In this document: piece by piece, positions 1 to 8,741 of the stretch
How positions within the stretch are numbered: the stretch's first letter is position 1
Layout: each line of letters starts with the position of its first letter
NCBI GenBank assembly: GCA_033762315.1
Contig: JANRLS010000276.1
Location: 1-64,000, forward strand
Source of the DNA: CAYLLN01 sp033762315
GTDB lineage: Bacteria > Planctomycetota > Planctomycetia > Pirellulales > Pirellulaceae
DNA length: 64,000 nucleotides
Direction of reading: 5' to 3'
Position numbers and translations under genes: made by a program
The notes under the pieces: model-generated
Databases searched by the model: none
What the model was told of the DNA's origin: nothing
The model's input: only the letters and a program-made list of their open reading frames with translations

Positions 1-639
1 ACCTCGCTCGATGTGCTGCCCGAAGTTGCCCCAACCAATCCCCTGCTGCGTCAGCCCACTCGCGTGATCCTGCCCAGCGGAGCACCACCCGGCAGCGTGG
101 CCGTCGATGCCGAAACCAACTCGATGTTGCTTTCCGCCGAGCGAATTCAGTTGATCACGGTGGGTGAATTGAAGCGTGGCAAACAAACCGTCTCAGCACA
201 ATTCCGTTTCACGGAAGACCTGGGAGATGCCGGCTTCTTTTTCGGCTATCGCGAGGGGGACGTCGGCAATAAGCGAGTAGGAATTAGTCACCTTCTTTAT
301 CGACAGCGACTGCGTGACCTGCCGGACGGGAGCGAGCTTTTTCGCCTGATTCGCGAACAAGCGTGGTTTCCGCCGGGCAATGCGGTGCCGATCTCATTTG
401 CTGGCCGAACCATCGAGATGGCACCGACCAAATCGCGTGACTTTGAACTGGCCGTCCAGTTTGACGAAACGGGGATCCGCGAGGTCGCGTTCGACGGCGT
501 TCCGATTCCGGAATTGCTAATCGCTGCGCTCAATCGCACGTTCGACGCTGGTGATCTGTGGGGTGCTTGGGGGATTTACAACAACGCTTCCACGGTGCGG
601 GTGTCACAACTAGTTCTCAACCCCGGAGTGAAACCCTAA
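1..639 (+). CDS. C-terminal part of an unidentified protein, cut by the window edge
   Basis: The reading frame is open from base 1 to a TAA at 637-639, so at least 212 residues are present and the true start lies upstream. No family is recognised with certainty. The segment alternates short beta-like strands with Gly/Asp turns (for example GFFFGYREGD and WGIYNNAST), which suggests a jelly-roll or concanavalin-like domain at the end of a larger protein; that is inference. There is no membrane segment and no catalytic motif I can name. Codon use is less GC-rich at third positions than in most genes of the window. Confidence 0.6.
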   Translation, partial: TSLDVLPEVAPTNPLLRQPTRVILPSGAPPGSVAVDAETNSMLLSAERIQLITVGELKRGKQTVSAQFRFTEDLGDAGFFFGYREGDVGNKRVGISHLLYRQRLRDLPDGSELFRLIREQAWFPPGNAVPISFAGRTIEMAPTKSRDFELAVQFDETGIREVAFDGVPIPELLIAALNRTFDAGDLWGAWGIYNNASTVRVSQLVLNPGVKP

Positions 640-797
640 AAATGTCAATTTGCTTCGAGCGACCGCGGGGACTACCGAGCGGCGAATTGTTCGCGTGTTG
701 AAACTTCATGCGGTCTTCGCCGAATCATGGTTTCAATGTGTTCCCTTTTTGCCGATTTGTCTGTTTCTAGTTTTTCAACCAGGAAAGGTCCACGAAG

Positions 798-1307
798 ATG
801 GGAAAAGCCAAGTCAAAGTTTGGCAAAGGTAAAACCAAGAAGAAGCTCAAGAGGAGACTGACCACGAGTTCGGTTGTGACGATCACCTCGCCTTCGCAAA
901 GCGTTTACTGCTTGAACGATGGGGATTCCATCACCATCAGCGGAGACTGGACTGATCAAAAACCATTGCGTATGTGGGCCTGGTTCGATCGCGGTACCCA
1001 ATACGATCCCACCGATCCGCCGCACAATCCTTGGGACGATCCGGCGGACACCCATGAATTCAATGCCAATAATGGCGGCACTTGGACGGCCAACAGCATC
1101 CTCGTTCCCCCCATTGGAAACACAACCCCTTGTCATGTTCGCATTTGGTGGGTTGGCCCCGAGGATCCGGACTTACACATCACAACCCGCGATTTCATCA
1201 TGGAGGAACCGGGCTCGACAAGTTGTGAAATTCCACTTCATTTGGAGGCCGGTGCGGCCGCGAAGCAAGTGAAGAAGTCTGCGAAAAAGAAAAAGAAGAA
1301 GTCGTAG
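798..1307 (+). CDS. Unknown 169-residue protein with lysine-rich tails at both ends
   Basis: The start ATG follows AGGAAAGG about 10 bases upstream. The first 20 residues hold ten Lys/Arg (GKAKSKFGKGKTKKKLKRR), and the last 14 are mostly lysine (KQVKKSAKKKKKKS). Between them lies about 130 residues of Thr/Ser/Trp-rich sequence with an Ig-like strand pattern (VVTITSPSQSVYCLNDGDSI, ISGDWT) and two distant cysteine pairs. No signal peptide or membrane segment is visible, so it is probably cytosolic and may bind a polyanion such as nucleic acid or an acidic glycan; this is inference from charge only. Its TAG stop shares one base with the GTG start of the downstream glycosyltransferase, suggesting co-translation. 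No family recognised. Confidence 0.75.
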   Translation: MGKAKSKFGKGKTKKKLKRRLTTSSVVTITSPSQSVYCLNDGDSITISGDWTDQKPLRMWAWFDRGTQYDPTDPPHNPWDDPADTHEFNANNGGTWTANSILVPPIGNTTPCHVRIWWVGPEDPDLHITTRDFIMEEPGSTSCEIPLHLEAGAAAKQVKKSAKKKKKKS

Positions 1308-2764
1308 TGGCGTCTCGTCGCTCTCCGGGCTCGCCGGGTGAACTCTTCCCCGGTGGGCTTGCCATTGCCATGACCAGCGCTCCACGGACATTCCGGACCG
1401 TGGAGCGCAGCCTGCTCGACCTGCGCCGCGCTGGTTTCTCGCAGCCGATTCATCTCTTCGAGGAACCCGGCGCGGCGGCGAAGTTGCTGCCCGGAGTCTT
1501 TCGTCATCGCAACCGTCGCCAACTCGGCATGTGGCCCAATTGGGCGCGGGCCGCCCGGTTTCTGCTCGCCGAAACAACTGCTCGCTGGCTGCTGATTTGC
1601 GAAGACGATCTCTTCGCCTCGCCCGCGGCGGCCCGCACGCTGGCCAAGGGACTGGCGAAGCATGACGGACCGGACTTCGGCCTCGCCAGTCTTTACACTT
1701 CCGACCACAACGCCCGGCTGCATGGTGAAACCCGCCCCGGCTGGCAGCCGATGTTGCTGGGGCGCAACAACTGGGGGTCGCTAGCTTATTGCTTTTCGCG
1801 GGAGTCGCTGGCCGCAATTCTGGCCACGTCGCCAGTAAAGAACCACGACTCGCCGGTGGGGACCGACTCGCTGTTGGGTGCCGCCTGCATCGCGGCTGGA
1901 AGGCGAATGCTCTTCCACCTCCCCAGCCTTTTCGCCCACGCGGGTGGGGGCATTTCGACCATGGGCACCCCCGACAAAGCCGGTTTCTCGGCCGTCGGCT
2001 TTGCGGCCGGTCCCCGGTCCAAGTTGCCGCTGGTCAGCGCCCTGATGCCAACGGCTCGCCGCCCGGAAATGGCGGCGCGGGCGATTCGCTATTTCCAGCA
2101 GCAAGACTATGCGAATCGCGAGCTGGTCATCGTTGACGACGGGCCGGATAACCTGGCGCGATTCGTGGCCCGCGATTCATCGATTCGCTATCTGCGAGTC
2201 GAGAAACCAACCTCGATCGGCGCGAAGCGCAATTTGGCCGCCAGCATCGCTCGCGGCGAACTGTTGATTCAATGGGACGACGACGAGTGGCATGGACCCG
2301 CCAGAATCCGCCGGCAAGTGAGGCCGCTGCTGGACGGCATGGCGGATATCACGGGCCTCGGTAACCCGGTGTTCTTCGAACTGGCGGATTGGCGGTTCTG
2401 GCGCTATGGGCTTGCCGCCTTCGACCGGCTCTTTCCGGCCAAGGTTCACTGTGGGACGCTCGCCTATCGGCGGGCCGTGTGGGAGGCGGCTCCCTACCCG
2501 GATGTCTCAGGCCCGGAAGATGTGTTGTTTCTGCGGCAGGCCCTGTCGCGACAAGCACGCCTGACCGCGGTCCCCGCGCGGAGCGATTTTCTGCATATTC
2601 GCCACGGCGGCAACATTTGGCGCGGTGTCCCCGAATATGCGGCAAACGGCGGCCGCGAAGTCGCCCCGCCCCTCTGGACTGCCGCCGACGAGCGTTTCTA
2701 TCGGACCCTGCGAAAACGGCTGGCGACAGGTTCGCGGCCGACCGGACGTGCCCGGTCGCGCTGA
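1307..2764 (+). CDS. Glycosyltransferase with two GT-A-like domains
   Basis: This 485-residue protein appears to hold two nucleotide-sugar transferase folds. Residues about 15-215 begin with a GLAIAMTSAPRTF strand and contain the acidic motif ICEDDLFAS. Residues about 240-470 are a family-2-type domain (LVSALMPTARRPEMAARAI, LVIVDDGPDN, IQWDDDEWHGPARI, then PGPEDVLFLRQ-like sequence). The second DDDE stretch is the likely metal/UDP-sugar site. I kept the GTG start at 1307 because the first beta strand begins before the internal ATG at 1369, which would cut it. Probable role is transfer of sugars onto a surface glycan or glycoprotein; donor and acceptor cannot be read from sequence. Confidence 0.8.
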   Translation: MASRRSPGSPGELFPGGLAIAMTSAPRTFRTVERSLLDLRRAGFSQPIHLFEEPGAAAKLLPGVFRHRNRRQLGMWPNWARAARFLLAETTARWLLICEDDLFASPAAARTLAKGLAKHDGPDFGLASLYTSDHNARLHGETRPGWQPMLLGRNNWGSLAYCFSRESLAAILATSPVKNHDSPVGTDSLLGAACIAAGRRMLFHLPSLFAHAGGGISTMGTPDKAGFSAVGFAAGPRSKLPLVSALMPTARRPEMAARAIRYFQQQDYANRELVIVDDGPDNLARFVARDSSIRYLRVEKPTSIGAKRNLAASIARGELLIQWDDDEWHGPARIRRQVRPLLDGMADITGLGNPVFFELADWRFWRYGLAAFDRLFPAKVHCGTLAYRRAVWEAAPYPDVSGPEDVLFLRQALSRQARLTAVPARSDFLHIRHGGNIWRGVPEYAANGGREVAPPLWTAADERFYRTLRKRLATGSRPTGRARSR

Positions 2765-2767
2765 TAG

Positions 2768-2796
2768 TTGCTTTGCCGAAGCGGGTCGGGTATCTT
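2768..2796 (+). promoter_or_regulatory. Weak sigma-70-like promoter candidate before the ligase gene
   Basis: TTGCTT and TATCTT are separated by 17 bases just after the glycosyltransferase stop and 58 bases before the ligase start. The match is only 3/6 and 4/6 to the consensus, so this is a position-supported guess for a promoter driving the co-directional block that follows. Confidence 0.22.
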
Positions 2797-2853
2797 ACGA
2801 ATACTCGTTCCAACAACCTTTCGCCCTCCCCCCTTGCTATTGCAGGTGTCGGC

Positions 2854-3984
2854 ATGAAACCGGAAGTGATCCCCGCCGCGGAACTCGAAACTCGCGCCAA
2901 GGCCGCCAAGGACCAACTCAACGCGCACGCCTATCAGATCGTCCAGCATCATTTTCACGAATCCACCGGTTGCCCCTTTTGGCTGAATAAGAAAAGGGAG
3001 CTGAAATTCGACCCGCTCAAGGAAGTGAAGTGTTACGACGACATTCAGAAGTTCCCCCTGTTCGAGGACGAGTGGCTCCGCGGCGGTCCGGTGAATCGCT
3101 GGGTGCCCAAGGCTTTTCTTGGCAAGCCGACGTATGTCTTCGAAACAGGAGGCACGACGGGCATTCCCAAAAGCCGCGTAGTGATCGACGATTTCCGCAT
3201 CGACTACGAGAATTTCAGCCATACGCTGCCGGATAAGTATTTCCCCAAGGGGGCCAACTGGCTGATGCTCGGTCCCAGCGGCCCGCGGCGGCTGAGGCTG
3301 GCGGTGGAGCATTTGTGCCAGTATCGGGGCGGCATCAGCTTTTGCATCGATCTCGATCCGCGGTGGGTCGTCAAGCTCATCAAGAAGGGGTGGATGGAGC
3401 ACCTCGAAGCCTACAAGGATCACTGTATCGACCAGGTGCTGACGATCCTCAGCGCGGGGCACGACATCAAGTGTATGTTCACGACCCCCAAGCTGCTCGA
3501 AGCCTTGTGCAACCGGCTCGAAAAGCAAGGCAAGTCGTTCAAAGATACCGGCATCACCGGCATCTTCAGCGGCGGCACCGAATTCACGCCGCAGTGGACG
3601 CGGTTCTGCATCGAAGAGTTCTTTGGCGGTCCGACCGAGGTAAGCGGCATTTACATGACACCCACCTACGGCAACACGCTGATGGGCCTCGCTTGCAGCA
3701 AGCCCGTCACCGCCGAAGAGGGGTACAAGATCAGCTATTACGCCCCGCAACCGCGGGCGGTGGTGGAAGTGGTCGATTTCGACGACCCGATGAAGCTGGT
3801 TCCCTACGGCGACTCGGGCCGCGTGAAGCTGACCACGCTCACGCACGAGCTGTTCGTCCCCGGCTTCCTCGAGCGGGATGAGGGCGAGCGCGAGAAGCCC
3901 TACGCCGCCTATCCCTGGGACGGCATCAGCGGCGTGAAGCCCTGGCGCGGCGTGGCAGCACAGACGACGGTGGGGGTGTATTAG
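2854..3984 (+). CDS. Adenylate-forming acid ligase (PaaK/LuxE-like), short form
   Basis: This is a 376-residue ANL-superfamily enzyme expected to activate a carboxylic acid as an acyl-adenylate. Visible motifs are the P-loop-like ETGGTTGIPKS (about residue 97), FSGGTEF, TPTYGNTLMG as the A5-type element, and PYGDSGRVKLTT as the A7-type element. Family ligases such as phenylacetate-CoA ligase are about 430 residues; this one stops soon after the A7 region and seems to lack most of the C-terminal lid carrying the A10 lysine. LuxE, which passes acyl groups to a protein, has a similar length (about 370). Gene order (ligase, reductase, alcohol dehydrogenase) supports acid activation for reduction. 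Substrate unknown. The ATG at 2854 is preceded by a weak AGGTG. Confidence 0.78.
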   Translation: MKPEVIPAAELETRAKAAKDQLNAHAYQIVQHHFHESTGCPFWLNKKRELKFDPLKEVKCYDDIQKFPLFEDEWLRGGPVNRWVPKAFLGKPTYVFETGGTTGIPKSRVVIDDFRIDYENFSHTLPDKYFPKGANWLMLGPSGPRRLRLAVEHLCQYRGGISFCIDLDPRWVVKLIKKGWMEHLEAYKDHCIDQVLTILSAGHDIKCMFTTPKLLEALCNRLEKQGKSFKDTGITGIFSGGTEFTPQWTRFCIEEFFGGPTEVSGIYMTPTYGNTLMGLACSKPVTAEEGYKISYYAPQPRAVVEVVDFDDPMKLVPYGDSGRVKLTTLTHELFVPGFLERDEGEREKPYAAYPWDGISGVKPWRGVAAQTTVGVY

Positions 3985-4034
3985 AATAGAAGTGTGTTGC
4001 CAAGTTTGTTCGCTTTCATGTTGAGTGCCTGGAT

Positions 4035-4802
4035 ATGAAAATCCCTTTCCCCGGCATGGATCCCTACCTGGAAGAGCCAAACCTTTGGTCCGATGTTCAT
4101 GTAACACTCATCGTTGCCATGCGTGGAGCACTGAACGCCGTCTTGCCGAAGGGGTATATCGCTGCCGCGGACAAGTACGTTTGGATTCATGAGCCGGATG
4201 CTGATGCGCGCACGCGCGTCGTCAAGCCCGACGGGTTCATCGTTAAGAGCCACGAACGAGTAGAAGCGAGTGCGCCGGTAGCGATCAGAGCTTCCACCAC
4301 AGTGGTGCTGCCGGCGATACGCCGCGAAGGAAACAAATATCTGAAAATCATGGATTCCCGCTCGCGGCGGCTGATTACCGTGGTCGAGTTGTTAAGCCCG
4401 TCGAATAAGCAGCCAGGGCCGGATCGAGAAGACTATTTGACTAAGCGGATGGATTATCTGACGGCAGGCGTAAACCTTGTCGAGATCGACCTGCACCGCG
4501 GCGGCCAGCGCCTTCCGCTGGCTGAGCCGCAACCAGCCGGATTCGACTACTACGCGCTGGTTTGTCGGCCGTCGCAAATGCCCAGGGCGGAAATTTGGCC
4601 CTTCACAGTGCGCGATCCGTTCCCAGTGATTTCGATTCCGCTCGGTCCTGACGAACTTGGCGTTTCGCTCGACCTGCGGCCATGCCTGGAATGGGCTTAC
4701 GAACAAGGCAAGTACGGCGAGGAAGTCAATTATCGCCTGCCCGCCGTCCCTCCCCTTTCGCCCGCCGATGCCGAGTGGGCAAAAAGTTTTCTTCCCGCCT
4801 GA
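4035..4802 (+). CDS. DUF4058 family protein
   Basis: The 255-residue product begins with the family hallmark FPGMDPYLEEPNLWSDVH and contains VVELLSPSNKQPG near residue 120. That motif resembles the acidic core of PD-(D/E)XK-like folds as in Uma2 proteins, although nuclease activity for DUF4058 is not established as far as I know. It is cytosolic, with no signal peptide. It sits between the ligase and the reductase genes, with 50 and 35 base gaps, and its codons are less GC-rich at third positions than its neighbours. DUF4058 genes are common and multi-copy in planctomycetes and cyanobacteria, so it may be an insertion into this cluster rather than a pathway member. Confidence 0.8.
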   Translation: MKIPFPGMDPYLEEPNLWSDVHVTLIVAMRGALNAVLPKGYIAAADKYVWIHEPDADARTRVVKPDGFIVKSHERVEASAPVAIRASTTVVLPAIRREGNKYLKIMDSRSRRLITVVELLSPSNKQPGPDREDYLTKRMDYLTAGVNLVEIDLHRGGQRLPLAEPQPAGFDYYALVCRPSQMPRAEIWPFTVRDPFPVISIPLGPDELGVSLDLRPCLEWAYEQGKYGEEVNYRLPAVPPLSPADAEWAKSFLPA

Positions 4803-4837
4803 TAACCCGCCCAACCCCTCCCTAGGAGTTCATCGCC

Positions 4838-6259
4838 ATGCTCAAAATCCCCGTCCTCCGTTGGGGCAAGCCCTACGAATCGCTCGAAGTCGATGAGGTC
4901 AAACACTTTGCCACCGGCGAGCCGATCGCCAAGGTGAGCCAGGCCAATGGCGGGATCATCGCCCGCGACATGAAAACGGCCCAAAAAGCTCGCGACATTC
5001 TTCGCCAGATTCCGGTCGCAGAGCTGCTCGAAAAGGTGAAGAAGGCGGGCGAACTTTATGAAAAGGGGACTCTCCCCCTGGGCGACGGCACGCAAACGCC
5101 CGACGAATTCGCCCACCAGCAGTCGGCCAGCACCGGACTGCCCGAGCACATGTGCAAGATGAACATGTCGAAGAACGCCTTCGTCATGGCCAACATGGGC
5201 AAAATTCTCGATTGCCTTACCCGCGGCTTGCCGCTGGACATCCTAACGAAAGGTTGGGGGCTCGAAAATCGCGGCGTGATCGTCAGCTACCAGGCACAGG
5301 CACCGGTGCTGAGCGCGGTACTCCCCTCGAATTCGCCCGGCGTGCATACGCTCTGGCTCCCCGTGATTCCGCTGCAAATGGGCCTCGTACTGAAGCCCGG
5401 CCCCCAAGAGCCGTGGACCCCGTATCGCATGGTCTCGGCCTACGTCCAGGCGGGCATCCCGGCCGATGTGTTTGGCATCTATCCCGGCGGCCCGGAAGCG
5501 GGGGCGGCCGTGCTGGAGCATTGCACGCGGGCGATGATCTTCGGCGGTACGGCGACCGTCGAGCGCTATAAGGGGAACCCGCGGGTGCAGGCCCACGGTC
5601 CGGGCTTCTCAAAAATCATCTTCGGCGACGACGAGGTCGATAACTGGGAACAGCACCTCGATCTGATGGCCGAAAGCATCTACATCAACTCGGGTCGCGG
5701 TTGCATCAATTGCTCGGGGGTGTGGGCTTCGCGGCACACCAAGGAAATCGCCCAGGCGCTCGCCGAAAAGCTCGGTCCGATCGAGGTCAAGCCGCCGACC
5801 GATCCCACGGCGGGGCTTGCCGCGTTCACCGTTCCCGGTCAGGGCAAGGCGGTGTGGGGGATGATCGAAGCGGAACTAAACGAAGCGGGCGTCACCGACA
5901 TGACGAGCAAATTCGGTCCGCGGCTGGTCGAGCATGAATTGTGCAGCTATCTGCGCCCCGTTATCGTCCATTGCTCTTCCCCCGAAGCTGCGATCGCGAA
6001 GAAGGAATACATGTTTCCCTTCTCAACCGTCGTCGAATGCCCGCAAGACCAGATGCTCCACAAAATGGGGCCGACGCTCGTTTGCACGGCGATCACCAAG
6101 AACGAGAAGCTGATCCAGCAACTCGGGGACGACATCCACATCGACCGCCTCAACATCGGCCCGATTCCCACCACCAAGCTCAACTGGCTCCAACCCCACG
6201 AAGGGAGCATCATCGACTTCCTGTTCCGCTCGCGCGCGTACCAGGTGGCCGGGGTGTAA
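4838..6259 (+). CDS. Aldehyde-dehydrogenase-fold reductase, probably acylating (acyl-thioester to aldehyde)
   Basis: This 473-residue protein has the ALDH fold with the catalytic nucleophile in NSGRGCINCSG (Cys289, with Cys292 close by). The segment that in hydrolytic ALDHs reads ELGGK here reads QAHGPGF (Ala252-His253), so the general-base glutamate is missing. Loss of that glutamate is typical of CoA-acylating or LuxC-type acyl reductases, which pass the acyl group between thioester and aldehyde instead of making free acid. The start is supported by AGGAG 9 bases upstream. The next gene starts on the base after the stop, so the two are co-translated. Likely step: reduction of the acyl product of the upstream ligase using NAD(P)H. 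Confidence 0.8.
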   Translation: MLKIPVLRWGKPYESLEVDEVKHFATGEPIAKVSQANGGIIARDMKTAQKARDILRQIPVAELLEKVKKAGELYEKGTLPLGDGTQTPDEFAHQQSASTGLPEHMCKMNMSKNAFVMANMGKILDCLTRGLPLDILTKGWGLENRGVIVSYQAQAPVLSAVLPSNSPGVHTLWLPVIPLQMGLVLKPGPQEPWTPYRMVSAYVQAGIPADVFGIYPGGPEAGAAVLEHCTRAMIFGGTATVERYKGNPRVQAHGPGFSKIIFGDDEVDNWEQHLDLMAESIYINSGRGCINCSGVWASRHTKEIAQALAEKLGPIEVKPPTDPTAGLAAFTVPGQGKAVWGMIEAELNEAGVTDMTSKFGPRLVEHELCSYLRPVIVHCSSPEAAIAKKEYMFPFSTVVECPQDQMLHKMGPTLVCTAITKNEKLIQQLGDDIHIDRLNIGPIPTTKLNWLQPHEGSIIDFLFRSRAYQVAGV

Positions 6260-7411
6260 ATGTCGTCTTTCGACTATCAGCCTCGAACCCGCATCGTGTT
6301 CGGTCCCGGCAAGGTCGAAGCGCTGGGGGAGCTTGCGTCGGAGCTTGGCGCGCGGCGGGCGCTCGTCGTGAGCGATCCGGGAGTGATTGCGGCGGGGCAC
6401 ACGGCTCGCGGCATGGCGGCGCTGGAGCGGGCGGGAATCGAAGCCCATCTGTTCGATGGCGTGCATGAGAATCCCTCGACCGACGACGTGGCCGCAGGTC
6501 TGAAGCTGGCCAAGCGGTACGATCCCGAGGTGCTCATTGGCCTCGGCGGCGGCAGCGCGATGGACTGTACGAAGGGGATCAATTTCCTCTTCACGAATGG
6601 CGGTGAGATGAAGGATTACTGGGGAGTCGGCAAGGCGCTGAAAGCGATGCTGCCGATGATCGCCATTCCCACCACCGCCGGCACGGGGAGCGAGACGCAG
6701 TCGTTCGCTTTGATTAGCGACGCCAAAACGCACGCAAAAATGGCCTGCGGCGACAAAAAGGCTTCTTGCCGCATCGCCATTCTCGATCCGAGTTTGACTG
6801 TCACCCAGCCGCCGCGCGTGACCGCGCTGACCGGAATCGACGCCCTCTCGCACGCTTTGGAAACCTTTGTTTGCACGCGCCGAAATCCGGTGTCACTTGC
6901 TTTCAGCCGCGAGGCGTGGCGGCTCTTGGCGGGAAACTTTGGGCGCGTGCTCGACAAGCCGACCGACCTTGAAGCCCGCGGCAGCATGCTGCTCGGCGCG
7001 TCGTTTGCTGGACTGGCGATTGAGAATTCGATGCTTGGTGCGGCCCATGCCCTGGCGAATCCGCTGACGGCAACATTCGATGTGCCGCACGGTCAGGCGG
7101 TTGGCGTGATGCTGCCGCACGTGATTCGCTACAACGCGGCGGCGGTAAACGGGCAGTATCTCGAATTGTTGCGGGAAGCCGATACGAATGGTCCCTTGCC
7201 CGGCGTGGCGGGGGGCGCACATGGACTGGCGGATTTTGTCCATGCCATGTTGGCCCAGGCCGGTCTGGCGACGACGCTTCGCCCGCTGGGGGTCGATCCG
7301 TTGCAATTGCCGCATTTGGCCGAGCAAGCCGCCAAGCAATGGACCGCCACGTTTAACCCTCGTCCCGTGAAAGCCGACGAACTTTTGGCGATCTATCAGC
7401 AGGCTTTCTGA
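6260..7411 (+). CDS. Iron-containing (group III) alcohol dehydrogenase
   Basis: This 383-residue cytosolic oxidoreductase has the family's NAD motif GLGGGSAMDCTKG and a complete metal site: Asp194 and His198 in GIDALSHALE, His263 in GAAHALANP and His277 in DVPHGQ. These positions agree closely with those of lactaldehyde reductase FucO. The N-terminal RIVFGPGKVEAL is also typical. It should interconvert an aldehyde and an alcohol with NAD(P)H. The ATG follows directly on the stop of the acylating reductase, implying that the aldehyde made by that enzyme is the substrate. Confidence 0.9.
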   Translation: MSSFDYQPRTRIVFGPGKVEALGELASELGARRALVVSDPGVIAAGHTARGMAALERAGIEAHLFDGVHENPSTDDVAAGLKLAKRYDPEVLIGLGGGSAMDCTKGINFLFTNGGEMKDYWGVGKALKAMLPMIAIPTTAGTGSETQSFALISDAKTHAKMACGDKKASCRIAILDPSLTVTQPPRVTALTGIDALSHALETFVCTRRNPVSLAFSREAWRLLAGNFGRVLDKPTDLEARGSMLLGASFAGLAIENSMLGAAHALANPLTATFDVPHGQAVGVMLPHVIRYNAAAVNGQYLELLREADTNGPLPGVAGGAHGLADFVHAMLAQAGLATTLRPLGVDPLQLPHLAEQAAKQWTATFNPRPVKADELLAIYQQAF

Positions 7412-7468
7412 TAGAATGCGAGGCGGTGACTGCCGGGTATGTTCCCGCTTATCGAGGAGTACCGAGCG

Positions 7469-8713
7469 ATGACCCATCCGCGAGTTTTATTTGGCCCTCA
7501 CATACCGGTCGCGTTGGCAAAGGCGAGTTGGAATGTGCGTTCCGTCGCGAATCACCCTCGCATACGCTTCGGGTTCGTGTGTCTGATCATGCTCGCGACC
7601 GGTGTGCATTCCGTCCGAGCCGGTGAGACGGATGTAAAAGACTCTAGCTCTCCGGCCGTCGCAGTAACGGAAGCTGCTTGGCCCTTGTTTCGGGGCAATT
7701 CGTTGGCTCAGGGAGTCGCCCAGTCGCCGCTCCCCGAAAAGCTCGAACCGCTCTGGACGCTGAAGGTCGAAGGGGGAGCCTTCGAAGGAACCCCCGCGGT
7801 TGTCGATGGCGTGGTTTACCTCGCCGATCTGGATGGCAAGGTCTATGCCCTCAAGCTGGCCGACGGCAAGGAGTTGTGGACTTACAAAGTCGAGAGCGGC
7901 TTCATCGCTTCTCCGGCGGTTCGCGGAAACTATGTCTATGTGGGAGACATCGATGGCAAGTTTTACGCGCTCGACTTGAAGACCGGCCAGCCGAAGTGGA
8001 CCTTCGCCGCCGATGCCGAAATCGACAGTGGGGCCAATTTCTGGAACGGAAACGTGCTCTTCGGCTCGCAAGACGCCCATCTCTACTGCCTCAATGCCAC
8101 GACGGGCGAACTGGTTTGGAAGTTCGCCATTGAGGATCAAATCCGCTGCATGCCGACGATTGTCGGAGATCGGTCGTTCGTCGCGGGGTGCGACAGCCAC
8201 TTGCACATCATCGATTTGGCGGCCGGAAAGGAAGCGGCTCGCGTCCCGATCGAAGCCCCGACGGGCGTCACGCCGGCCGTGCTGGGGGACAACGTCTTCT
8301 TCGGCACCGAAGGGGGGGCTATGTTCGGCGTCAATTGGAAAGAGGCCAAAGTCGCCTGGAAAAACGAAGACAAAGCCAGCAGCCAGCCCTTCCGCAGTTC
8401 CCCCGCCGTCGCCGACGGGATTGTTGTCGTCGGCAGTCGCAATCGCCAGGTGCAGGCGCTCGATCCGGCGACGGGCAAGGAACTATGGACCTTTCCCACC
8501 AAGCAGCGGATCGACAGCTCTCCCGTGATTGCTGCCGGGCGGATTTATGTCGGCGCGGCCGACGGCCGGCTGTATGCCCTCGACCTAAAAACGGGCGAGG
8601 AAAAGTGGCAATATCAGGCCAGCGGCGGCTTCACCGGTTCGCCAGCCGTGGCCGGCGGCAAGCTGGTCATCGCGACCGACCGGGGCACGGTGTATTGCTT
8701 TGGGGCCAAATGA
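7469..8713 (+). CDS. Exported PQQ-type beta-propeller protein
   Basis: The 414-residue product is built from repeated tryptophan-docking blades, such as VYLADLDGKVYALKLADGKE, VYVGDIDGKFYALDLKTG and IYVGAADGRLYALDLKTG, seven or eight in all. This is the PQQ-like/BamB-like fold; true PQQ-enzyme catalytic residues are not apparent, so it is more likely structural or a binding platform. The N-terminus has a long basic stretch, then FGFVCLIMLATGVHSVRAGE, a probable signal sequence with cleavage after SVRA. I chose ATG 7469, 9 bases after GAGGAG; an in-frame ATG at 7439 would add ten residues. It lies inside the ligase/radical-SAM run, but its role there is unknown. Confidence 0.82.
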   Translation: MTHPRVLFGPHIPVALAKASWNVRSVANHPRIRFGFVCLIMLATGVHSVRAGETDVKDSSSPAVAVTEAAWPLFRGNSLAQGVAQSPLPEKLEPLWTLKVEGGAFEGTPAVVDGVVYLADLDGKVYALKLADGKELWTYKVESGFIASPAVRGNYVYVGDIDGKFYALDLKTGQPKWTFAADAEIDSGANFWNGNVLFGSQDAHLYCLNATTGELVWKFAIEDQIRCMPTIVGDRSFVAGCDSHLHIIDLAAGKEAARVPIEAPTGVTPAVLGDNVFFGTEGGAMFGVNWKEAKVAWKNEDKASSQPFRSSPAVADGIVVVGSRNRQVQALDPATGKELWTFPTKQRIDSSPVIAAGRIYVGAADGRLYALDLKTGEEKWQYQASGGFTGSPAVAGGKLVIATDRGTVYCFGAK

Positions 8714-8741
8714 CGTATGCCGCGAAAGCCAGGATTGATCG

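Noticed and set aside
2698..4107. A 469-codon minus-strand open frame opposite the ligase gene
   Set aside because: It mirrors the ligase with its ANL motifs; the reverse translation is His/Arg/Asp-rich with no recognisable domain.
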